In this document: piece by piece, positions 18,852 through 26,465 of the stretch
Layout: each line of letters starts with the position of its first letter
Position numbering within the stretch: the stretch's first letter is position 1
DNA from: JAWLHA01 sp041690535
GTDB lineage: Bacteria; Pseudomonadota; Gammaproteobacteria; Thiohalomonadales; Thiohalomonadaceae
Reading direction: 5' to 3'
Assembly: GCA_041690535.1 (NCBI GenBank)
Contig: JAWLHA010000011.1
Coordinates: 1-64,000, forward strand
Length of the DNA: 64,000 nucleotides
Notes under the pieces: generated by a model
Database searches by the model: none
Seen by the model: the letters and a program-made list of their open reading frames with translations, nothing else
Told to the model about the DNA's origin: nothing
Translations under genes and position numbers: made by a program

Positions 18852-19120
18852 AGCGGTTTCGCAGCCCGTCCTGCTTATTTAGCCCAAGGCTACAGAGACG
18901 CAAACGCGTGCGGCGGTCGATGCGACAAGCGCCGGAACTCGGCTGGGTCCTGCCCTTTCGGCCCGTCGAGCACCCCGTGACTTGTGTACTTGTCTGCCGG
19001 CATCGAGTGATGACTCAAACCAGCACCGGTGCCCCGAGAACATACCTTGAAGTGCAGCGTCGAATGCCGCATCGTTGCATGGAAGGAGCAACTCGCCATG
19101 GAGTCCGGGGCCTGGGGAAG

Positions 19121-19702
19121 ATGGGATACAAATGGTGGTTGAGCGCTGTGGCCATAGTGCTCACGTTTGCCGCGTTTCTGCCATACATACGCGCGATCAT
19201 TCTGGGCTCTGTCCAGCCCCACGTGTTTTCCTGGATCATCTGGGGCACGACGACCTTTGTCATCTTCTTCGCACAGTTGGAAGACCGAGGCGGCGCGGGC
19301 GCCTGGCCCATCGGCGTGTCAGGCGGTGTTGCCATTCTGGTCGCGTTTCTGGCCTACCTGAAGCGCGCTGATGTCTCCATTACGGGGGCGGACAGGTTGT
19401 TTTTCACCGCAGCCATGAGTTCACTGCCGTTCTGGTATCTCACATCGGATCCACTCTGGGCTGTGATCATTCTCACGATCGTCGATGTTTTGGGGTTTGG
19501 GCCGACAATCAGGAAAGCGTATGTTCTGCCCCACACAGAGTCGCTGCTGTTTTTCGCTCTGTTTGCAGTCCGCAACCTTGTGGCCATTTCTGCATTGGAG
19601 AATTATTCGGTCACGACGGTCTTGTTTCCCGCCGTGACCGCCGCTGCCTGTGCAATGCTCATTGCGATGGTGGCTCACCGCAGGCGAGTGGTTTCCGCTT
19701 GA
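19121..19702 (+). CDS. Hypothetical multi-pass membrane protein
   Basis: 193 residues with about six membrane spans. MGYKWWLSAVAIVLTFAAFL opens it and QPHVFSWIIWGTTTFVIFFA is a likely conserved core; polar loops are short. The layout faintly recalls PQ-loop/SWEET-type small transporters, but no diagnostic PQ motif is present, so no function is assigned. The ATG at 19121 has GGGGAAG just upstream. It converges on the YbhB-like gene with a shared hairpin between. Confidence 0.7.
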   Translation: MGYKWWLSAVAIVLTFAAFLPYIRAIILGSVQPHVFSWIIWGTTTFVIFFAQLEDRGGAGAWPIGVSGGVAILVAFLAYLKRADVSITGADRLFFTAAMSSLPFWYLTSDPLWAVIILTIVDVLGFGPTIRKAYVLPHTESLLFFALFAVRNLVAISALENYSVTTVLFPAVTAAACAMLIAMVAHRRRVVSA

Positions 19703-19705
19703 GCC

Positions 19706-19736
19706 CCGAAAGGGGCCGCTATGGCGCCCCCTTCGG
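19706..19736. terminator. Hairpin between convergent genes
   Basis: CCGAA-A-GGGG pairs with CCCC-C-TTCGG around a short GC-rich loop in the 69-bp gap between two converging genes, well placed to end both transcripts. Confidence 0.55.
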
Positions 19737-19771
19737 AATCGTTGACCCCGCACCCACCATGACGTGGCGGA

Positions 19772-20320
19772 TCAGCGCTCGTACAGGGCCTCCAGTTCCG
19801 CAACCCCAAGTTTGTGCGCATTGAGCATGAAGCCAACCAGTGCGGCGGAGCTGTCCGGCGAGAGCTCCAGTCGCTCCACATCAAGGGCAAAGAGTTTGAA
19901 CTGGTAGCGGTGCGGGCCGTGCCCTTCCGGCGGGCAGGCGCCGCCGAAGCCGTAGCTGCCGTAGTCCGTGCGACTCTGGACACTGCCGGCGGGTGCAAGG
20001 TCCGCGGCCGGACCACCGGCGCCGGCAGGGAGTTCGCGGGTCGTGGCCGGAATGTTGAAGATCACCCAGTGCCACCAGCCGCTGCCGGTGGGGGCATCGG
20101 GGTCATAGGTGGTCAGCGCGAAACTCTTGGTCCCCTCGGGGGCGTCGCGCCAGGCCAGGTGGGGGGAGGTGTTGCCGCCGTTGCAGCCGAAGCCCTGAAA
20201 CTCCTGGGCCTTGGGCATGGGTTGCCCCGGGCGGATATCGTGGCTGGTGAGCTCGAAGCCGTGCAGGGCCGGGGAGGCCGAGAGGGCCGCGATCAGGGCA
20301 AGGGCGGTGGAACGATTCAT
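19772..20320 (-). CDS. YbhB/YbcL-type PEBP (Raf kinase inhibitor-like) protein, exported
   Basis: 182 residues. An N-terminal signal peptide (MNRSTALALIAALSASPALH) precedes a complete phosphatidylethanolamine-binding-protein fold with the family motifs YDPDAPTGSGWWHWVIFNI, GACPPEGHGPHRYQF and FALDVERLEL. Bacterial members have no agreed biochemical role. GGAG upstream supports the start. The next gene on the strand is an AraC regulator, 64 bases upstream, which could control it. Confidence 0.9.
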   Translation of the reverse strand: MNRSTALALIAALSASPALHGFELTSHDIRPGQPMPKAQEFQGFGCNGGNTSPHLAWRDAPEGTKSFALTTYDPDAPTGSGWWHWVIFNIPATTRELPAGAGGPAADLAPAGSVQSRTDYGSYGFGGACPPEGHGPHRYQFKLFALDVERLELSPDSSAALVGFMLNAHKLGVAELEALYER

Positions 20321-20384
20321 CTTGTTTTCTCCATTGGGTCGATGTCCGCTCGATCCTAAGTCGGGAGGGCCGCACCGGTTCGCC

Positions 20385-21266
20385 TCAACCGCTCACCTGT
20401 TCGCCGCTGCCGCTCGCGCGGGTTTTTTTCAGTTCCGTGGGGGTGAGGCCGAAGCGGCGCTTGAAACGCTCGCTGAAGCGGGATTGGGAGCGATAGCCCA
20501 CGGCGTCGGCCACCTGGCCGATCGGCCAGCAGGTCTCCTGCAACAGCGCGAGCCCGGCCACGAGACGTGTCTCCTCCAGCACTGCGCGCAATCCGCTTCC
20601 CTCCTCCTGCAGCCGGCGGCGCAGGGTCGACTCTCCAATGCCGAGTCGGCGACATACCATCGGGGCATCCCAATCGCGTGCGGGATCGAGCGCCAGCAGT
20701 TGGGCGACCCGCTCGCGCCAGGGCGCTTGGCGGTCGAGCAGCAGGTTGCCGGCAATTCCCGCGCGGGCGAGCAGGAGCAGCATTTCCACCTGTCGGTGTC
20801 GCGCAATAGCGGGGTCGAGGTCGTGATGGATACACCACTCGACCCACTGGCCCATCGCAACCACCAGTTCCGCTGGTGCCGGCGCGCACCACAGTGGTTG
20901 CATATCGGTCGGCACCTCGTGGCCATAGCTGCGCCGAAACAGATCCCGGCTCGCGTCCGGGAAGCCCACGGCGAGGCCGAGGTAGTGCTGGCTGTCGGCA
21001 TCGGGGTAGTTACCGACCTCCACCTCGCACCCGCCGGGCAAGAGCAGCAGTTGGCCCGGCAACACCTCGACCTTCCGTTCACCCAGCGCGATGATCTTGC
21101 GGCCGGTGGTGACCAGAACCAGAAGCGGTTGCTGAATGGGGACGTTGTGGAGACTCTGGGGCTCGCGGCTGTGAAATACGCCGATCCCGCCGAGCGGTGC
21201 CCGCGTCGGGTCCTCTGTGAGGTGGTTTAGAACGTTGTCGCGCAAGTGTCGAAGAGACAGGGTCAT
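20385..21266 (-). CDS. AraC-family transcriptional regulator
   Basis: 293 residues. The N-terminal half is a cupin-like arm (GRKIIALGERKVEVLPGQLL), in the style of AraC_N regulators. The C-terminal 100 residues are the double helix-turn-helix, ending QVADAVGYRSQSRFSERFKR and FGLTPTELKKTR. It lies just upstream of the YbhB-like gene on the same strand and divergent from the 413-residue-frame hypothetical at 21546. The ligand is unknown. Confidence 0.9.
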   Translation of the reverse strand: MTLSLRHLRDNVLNHLTEDPTRAPLGGIGVFHSREPQSLHNVPIQQPLLVLVTTGRKIIALGERKVEVLPGQLLLLPGGCEVEVGNYPDADSQHYLGLAVGFPDASRDLFRRSYGHEVPTDMQPLWCAPAPAELVVAMGQWVEWCIHHDLDPAIARHRQVEMLLLLARAGIAGNLLLDRQAPWRERVAQLLALDPARDWDAPMVCRRLGIGESTLRRRLQEEGSGLRAVLEETRLVAGLALLQETCWPIGQVADAVGYRSQSRFSERFKRRFGLTPTELKKTRASGSGEQVSG

Positions 21267-21545
21267 GAACTTCTCCGAGGGATGGGGGTGGGTGAGGGGC
21301 CCCCACGCAGGGCGGACGCTTCAATGGCGCTGGTGCTATGGACTCTGTGGTCCCCGCAACGGGGCTCCGTCGCGTCGCCAGTCGCCCCCGTGTCCGGACA
21401 ATCCGCGCTCAAAGCCTAATCTCCCGGGCGATCTGTTTGCAAGAGTTGCCGCGCCGGCGCGCAGCTTACCGACGCCCTCCCGCGCCGTTTGTCAGTCCTT
21501 GCCCCCCCTTGCGTCCGCCCCGTCCATCCTGCATCTTGTCGGGCC

Positions 21546-22730
21546 ATGACCGTCCAAACGAACAAGCACATCCATGCCGCCGTGGAGCGGCTCATCGCCA
21601 GCCAGGGGGAGTATCGGCCGCTGGAGCTTCTCCTGGCGCTGGGGCGTTTGTCCTATACCCATTATGACGCGTGGCGCGCCGGCGGGATGGGGTGGCTGGA
21701 GGAGGGGTTGGTCGGCCTGCCGGGACGCAATATCCAGATCCTTCGTGCCGCCGCCGAGTGGGCCGAAATGCTGGGTCTTACCCCTCGTGAGGAGGCCTAT
21801 TGCACTGGAAGCGGCACCGTCCGCGAGCTTCGTCTGTTCCGGGACCCGGCCATCGATCGCCTTGCGCGCACCCACTACCATCGGCAGAACTGTGCACCCC
21901 AACTGGACCTGTTTTTCGATAGCGGCGTCACGGGGGCGCTGAACGATTTGTGCGCGGCCCTGGTGGCTCGGGACGAGGGAGAGGCTGAGCGCCAGCTGTC
22001 GTTGCTGAGCGAGGCCGATCCCGGGCATCGTCTGCTCGTTGCCGCCGAGACCCTGGTGGACGCCCTCGGCCACTTGGGACGGCCGGTGGACGATCCCGCC
22101 GAAGAACTGGCCGCCACGGAGGGCCGGCTGGTGTCCCGGGCCGAAGAGTTGCTGGGGTCCCGTGCGCGCGATTATCTCGCCCCGTTCTGGGGTCGGCTCG
22201 CGGCGGCTCTTCCGCCCGAGCGGTTCGATCCCGCTCAGGAGCGTCTCCATCCCAGCTGGATCGCGGCTCAATACATGGACTGGGCCGCGGTTGCCGCCGC
22301 GGTGGAGGCCGTGCCGGACTACTCCCGCCAACCCATTCTCCTGGCGCGTTTGGCAGAGGCCCGACTCCTTTCCGGGGATCACGCCCCAGGGCTTGCTGCG
22401 GCCTGCCGGCTCTGCTGGTGCGCACCCGACCAGGCCGAAGCCTGGATTGACCATACCGTCGACGACACGCTGGCCAACGCCTGGGAGCGCTTTTGGGACT
22501 TGGAGGCGGACCTCTCGATGGCGTGGTTTCCGGCCTGGCTGCTGATCGCGGAGCCCGGTCTCGGTCATCATCTGCCCGAACGGTTGGGCGAAGAGCATGG
22601 GGACCCCGGGCGAGCCTTCGCCGTGGTCCATCGGCTGCAGCGGCAAGGCGATTCCATGGAGTTGCGCGCGGCGCTCAAGGCGCTCAGCGGAGTGCTGTTC
22701 CAGGCCTGGCTGGTCCACTCATCGCGCTGA
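21546..22730 (+). CDS. Hypothetical protein, helical-repeat-like
   Basis: 394 residues from the ATG at 21546. The sequence is rich in Ala, Leu, Glu and Trp with regularly spaced helix-like segments (YMDWAAVAAAVEAVPDYSRQ), suggesting an alpha-solenoid, but no named domain is recognisable. It is followed 30 bases later by another unknown gene, so the pair may be co-transcribed. An earlier in-frame ATG at 21489 is possible but less likely. Confidence 0.65.
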   Translation: MTVQTNKHIHAAVERLIASQGEYRPLELLLALGRLSYTHYDAWRAGGMGWLEEGLVGLPGRNIQILRAAAEWAEMLGLTPREEAYCTGSGTVRELRLFRDPAIDRLARTHYHRQNCAPQLDLFFDSGVTGALNDLCAALVARDEGEAERQLSLLSEADPGHRLLVAAETLVDALGHLGRPVDDPAEELAATEGRLVSRAEELLGSRARDYLAPFWGRLAAALPPERFDPAQERLHPSWIAAQYMDWAAVAAAVEAVPDYSRQPILLARLAEARLLSGDHAPGLAAACRLCWCAPDQAEAWIDHTVDDTLANAWERFWDLEADLSMAWFPAWLLIAEPGLGHHLPERLGEEHGDPGRAFAVVHRLQRQGDSMELRAALKALSGVLFQAWLVHSSR

Positions 22731-22760
22731 ACCGGGGAGGATCAAGGGGATGGGTCACTG

Positions 22761-23309
22761 GTGTCGGACTGTGAGCGGGTACTTCCCAACGAGCGATTTT
22801 CGCGGAAGGGGCGCCGGATGCACATCTGTCGGGCGTGTCAAAAGCTGCCCCGGGCGGAACGGGACCGGATCGACCAGGAGCGCGAACTGCACGATTACCT
22901 CCAGCAGTCGCATATCTCGCCCAAGAACATGAAGCGGCTGGAGGTGTTGGCCGGCGGGCCCGATCCGCAGAACGCCAAGATGGCCGCGGTGCTGTTGGAG
23001 GTGGCCCGGGTCAAGCCCCACACGCGCAAGCGCTATCGGTTCCTGGCCCGGGAACACCCCGCCCTCTTGCGCCGCCTGTTGGAAGTTCAGGGCCTTTATG
23101 TTGACGGTCCATGGGAGGGTGATCCGGAATTCGACCCCTGGAACGATGACGAATCGGTTGCGCTTGGGGCTTTCGACTACGAATTTGGCTTCAACGAAGT
23201 GCATCCATCGGCAGGTACGCCGGGACCCGGTGCGCCCATGGCGCCGGAAGATATCGCCGATCAGCTGCGCTTTTTCGAGCGGTGGTCGCCGGTGTGGGAG
23301 CGCGGTTAG
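22761..23309 (+). CDS. Hypothetical protein with N-terminal zinc-finger-like cysteines
   Basis: 182 residues starting at a GTG. The N-terminus has C-x18-C-x2-C (ERVLPNERFSRKGRRMHI then CRAC), a likely metal site, followed by a basic helical stretch (LPRAERDRIDQERELHDYLQ) and an acidic C-terminal half. I recall no named family. It sits 30 bases behind the preceding unknown gene. The gap to the next gene (23310-23871) holds repeats only. Confidence 0.65.
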   Translation: MSDCERVLPNERFSRKGRRMHICRACQKLPRAERDRIDQERELHDYLQQSHISPKNMKRLEVLAGGPDPQNAKMAAVLLEVARVKPHTRKRYRFLAREHPALLRRLLEVQGLYVDGPWEGDPEFDPWNDDESVALGAFDYEFGFNEVHPSAGTPGPGAPMAPEDIADQLRFFERWSPVWERG

Positions 23310-23425
23310 CCCGCGTTACTCACCACCCTCCTGCTGCGGACACCGATCCGCTCGCTGTGACGGGGCGCTGTTCGACGCCGTCGCGACCGCGGTAAGAAGC
23401 CGAGTTAGAGAAACGCTGATTTATG

Positions 23426-23627
23426 CTCTCGCCAAGACGCAAAGCACGCCAAGGACTTAATAGTTGTCGCCCGATTCCTTAGCGATCTTGGCGCCTTGGC
23501 GAGAGAATACATCTCTCGGACCGCAAGTTCTGCGGCTCACCCGATCTTTTCAGCGTCTCCTTGGCCCGACATGCGCGCCCTATCCGCCCCGGCGTGGGCT
23601 ATGGGCTGCCTTACCTTCCGATTCCGC
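23426..23627. repeat. Left copy of a large repeat flanking the SEC-C gene
   Basis: 23495-23627 matches 26333-26465 in direct orientation over 133 bp with few differences. 23426-23470 is the reverse complement of 26299-26343 (45 bp). An inverted pair within the left copy starts CTCTCGCCAAG and ends CTTGGCGAGAG. Recombination between the direct parts would remove the intervening 2.7 kb. Confidence 0.9.
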
Positions 23628-23871
23628 ATATGACCGCGCCAAACATCTTGCGGCGGCGCGGCGCGTTGCAAGTGCCGAGCAGAAGGCCGCCCTGCGGCAC
23701 CTGCCGGCGGGAAAGGGCGGGCGGTGAACGCTATGGCGTTGATGGAGATGCACCGCCAGCATCCCCCGTGGCGGGCACGGCGAAAAAGCGGGGTTATAGA
23801 GCGGGCGCCCTGACCCACGCCGTGCCCCAGCATAAAAACCTCCGCCGGCGACGGAACGGGGCTGATGCGGC

Positions 23872-25935
23872 TCACCCGCGCCGCTTGATCCAGGCCTCCA
23901 GTCCCTGGCGGGGAATGACGTCGAGCACCTGCAGGCTTTCCCCGGGCAGCCAATGGACGAGGAGCCGGTAGTCGCGTCCGATGCGGATGCGGTAGTGTCC
24001 CGGCAGACGCTCGATGGCCCGGGTCTCTCTCCACACGGTGGGGTCGTGGGCGGCGAAGCGGCCCGCCGCGAGAATGGTCTTTGCGGCATGGGCCGGCGGC
24101 AGGGTGGCGCAACGGCTGCGGAACTCGTTGCTGTATTCTGGCACCAGAGGCCGGCCCGATGGTTCGACGGTGGCCAGTTCCCGATCCGGTTCGTCCGTCG
24201 CAGCTTCGGAGGCGGTCAACGCGTCCAGCTTTCGGCGCGCCTCGGCCAGCGCCTTGCGCAGGGCACTGCGCTGGGCCTGCTGCTGGCCGATCTCCGCCTT
24301 GAGATTCTGCAACTGGTTGCGCAGGCGCAGAAGCTGTTCCCCCTTCTCGCTCTCCCCGCCGCTGTCGGCCGCGGGAGGAGCATTGGCTGCCGGCCCGGAG
24401 CCGCTCGCCCGGGACCGCCTCAACTCCGCTTCCGCCTCCTGGACCCGCTCCGCCATCTCCTGCAGGGTCCGCTGCTTCTCATCGAGGGCGGTTCGCGTCG
24501 CCTCCAGCTGCTTGGCGAGCCGAAGGGTCGCTTCATCTTCTTTGCGTTCCCGCTCCAGTGCGCGATGCCGTTCATCGGTCCACTGGAACAGCGCCTCGGC
24601 CGGGTCGTCCCATTGAGGCCGATCCAGATCGAGCCGCAGTTCGCGGATCCGGTCCAGCAGCATTTCGTTGTCGAACGCGTGTTCGGGCCGGCTGGCGATG
24701 GCCGCCCGCGCCAGGACGACGGCGAGGGCGGGGTAGTGGGGGGCGCATTGATGGGCGAGGCGTACCAAGGGCTCGTCGTAGCGGGTCTCCTCGTTCTCGA
24801 TGGCACACACCGACAACCGGCAGGCCTGCTCGAGCGAAGCGAAGTGTTCCGGGTGCTCCAGCAGTTCGAACAGGAAAAGAATGGACTCGGGGTGGTACCA
24901 GCAGTCGTCGCCGCAATGATCGCGGATACGGCGGGCCAGCTCCAGGTCGCCCGCCTCCAAGACCCACTCGATCAGGTCCTCGAAGTGACCGGGGTCAAAC
25001 TCCTGTTCATCTGGCCGCGCCTCCAACTCCAGCAGCATGTCGAAGGCCAGCTGGCGCAGCCCGAAAGCGAGGGCGCGGCGGTAGGCGGCATAAAGCTGAT
25101 TCGGGCCCAATTCGCCCGGATCGAGTGTTTTCAGTTCGTGGGCGCGCATCGCCTCGATGATAGTCGGCTCATCGATCAGGCCCGGATGCGCCTTCAGCTC
25201 GCTGCGGGTGGCGCCCGCATAGGCCGAGGCGTCCCGGAGCAAGGCCTGGTCCTCGGCATGACAGCATTTCTTGTACTTGAGGCCGCTGCCGCAGTGGCAG
25301 GGTTCGTTGCGCCCGAGTTTGGGGATCGGCCGCCGGATGGTGTAGTCGCCGCCGACGACCCTCGGCGGCGGGCGCTCCGGCAGCAGCACTGTCAGTGATA
25401 TCTCGAGTAACAGGTACGGCGGCTTCTCTCCGGTAGTGGCAAACTGTTCCAGGTAGCGCTCCATGTCTGCCCGCATAAGTTCCGACAGGCGCGGCAACCC
25501 GATAAAGCCCAGTTTGCGGAGCGCCTTGAGGGCCGTCGCCGGGTCCAGCTCGTATTCCATGGACAGCTCGGCGGCGAAGCAGGCGGCATAGACGCGTTGA
25601 TCGTCAGACAGCGTCTCGTCATTTGCAGCGGTGAGCAGCGCGGGTACGGCCGCCTCGCCGGTCAGAGCCAGACAGGGTGCGGTATCGACGGCCCGTTCAC
25701 ATACGCTCAAGCAACGCGCCAGGACGGCGCCGTCCAGCCGCACGCGGTTGTAGGCGGCCACCTGCAGCAGCCGGCTTAGCGCCTGCGTCTCGCCGCTTTC
25801 CGCCAGATCGAGGAGTTGGCGCTCGATCGCCTCGGCGGCATGCTCTTCGAACTGTCGCGCAAGGGCGCGAATATCGGCCATGCAGGCGCGGGCCGTGTGC
25901 AGCGAGATCGGTGCCTGTTGCAGCTGTTCGTTCAT
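23872..25935 (-). CDS. SEC-C zinc-motif protein with coiled coil and RelE/ParE-like C-terminus
   Basis: 687 residues. A helical N-terminal region (1-200) is followed by a SEC-C metal-binding motif, RNEPCHCGSGLKYKKCC, at about 208-225, a helical-repeat middle, a long charged coiled coil at about 460-570, and a C-terminal segment (about 628-685) with HYRIRIGRDYRLLVHW and LQVLDVIPRQGLEAWIKRR. That last segment has the RelE/ParE toxin-fold strand pattern. SEC-C motifs bind zinc and often protein or nucleic-acid partners. The neighbour upstream is a helicase with a RelE-like N-terminus, so the two may act together. A defence or RNA/DNA-surveillance role is a guess. Confidence 0.75.
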   Translation of the reverse strand: MNEQLQQAPISLHTARACMADIRALARQFEEHAAEAIERQLLDLAESGETQALSRLLQVAAYNRVRLDGAVLARCLSVCERAVDTAPCLALTGEAAVPALLTAANDETLSDDQRVYAACFAAELSMEYELDPATALKALRKLGFIGLPRLSELMRADMERYLEQFATTGEKPPYLLLEISLTVLLPERPPPRVVGGDYTIRRPIPKLGRNEPCHCGSGLKYKKCCHAEDQALLRDASAYAGATRSELKAHPGLIDEPTIIEAMRAHELKTLDPGELGPNQLYAAYRRALAFGLRQLAFDMLLELEARPDEQEFDPGHFEDLIEWVLEAGDLELARRIRDHCGDDCWYHPESILFLFELLEHPEHFASLEQACRLSVCAIENEETRYDEPLVRLAHQCAPHYPALAVVLARAAIASRPEHAFDNEMLLDRIRELRLDLDRPQWDDPAEALFQWTDERHRALERERKEDEATLRLAKQLEATRTALDEKQRTLQEMAERVQEAEAELRRSRASGSGPAANAPPAADSGGESEKGEQLLRLRNQLQNLKAEIGQQQAQRSALRKALAEARRKLDALTASEAATDEPDRELATVEPSGRPLVPEYSNEFRSRCATLPPAHAAKTILAAGRFAAHDPTVWRETRAIERLPGHYRIRIGRDYRLLVHWLPGESLQVLDVIPRQGLEAWIKRRG

Positions 25936-26130
25936 GTCTCGGCGGCATCGTGAGGGTCGGCTATTGTGCGGGATCCGGGCGGGCAGTAGTAGCCCTGACA
26001 GGGTCGGTCGTTCGGCTGTCGGACCCGCGAGAGTCTCTGAGCTCGCTCCATTCTTTGCGCACCCTGCGAAATCTGACCCTGGCCATGACCAAGGTCGATC
26101 GAGCCGAAGAGCGCGCCTCTGCCTTTCAGG

Positions 26131-26262
26131 ATTAGGGTATGCCAGTCGGTCGGGACGGACCGTTTCCGCGAGCAGATCGAAGCAAAGTACGGGTTGGTGC
26201 TCGGGCGGATGGGACGTGGTCGCCCGCGGAAGGAAGCGTTAGCGTCCCTGGTCAAAGAATAA
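26131..26262 (+). pseudogene. Remnant of a REP-associated tyrosine transposase (RAYT), C-terminal end
   Basis: Reading the frame that ends at TAA 26260 gives CQSVGTDRFREQIEAKYGLV then LGRMGRGRPRKEALASLVKE. FREQIEA followed by a GRPRK tail is typical of the C-terminus of TnpA_REP (Y1-transposase family). The catalytic HUH and tyrosine regions are absent, so it is a dead fragment. It lies between the SEC-C gene and the right copy of the large repeat; the rest of 25936-26298 has no recognisable content. Confidence 0.6.
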
Positions 26263-26298
26263 TCCCTCCGTCCCCTTTTCGCTTTTCCCAGGAATCGA

Positions 26299-26465
26299 GC
26301 GACAACTATTAAGTCCTTGGCGTGCTTTGCGTCTTGGCGAGAGAAGATATCTCTCGGACCGCAAGTTCTGCGGCTCGCCCGATCTTTTCAGCGTCTCCTC
26401 AGCCCGACATGCGCGCCCTATCCGCCCCGGCGTGGGCTATGGGCTGCCTTACCTTCCGATTCCGC
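26299..26465. repeat. Right copy of the large repeat, overlapping the helicase stop
   Basis: Direct match of 26333-26465 to 23495-23627 and inverted match of 26299-26343 to 23426-23470. The helicase open frame runs into it, so its last residues (AESEGKAAHSPRRGG) are repeat-encoded; the left copy encodes the same peptide with no gene attached. Confidence 0.9.
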
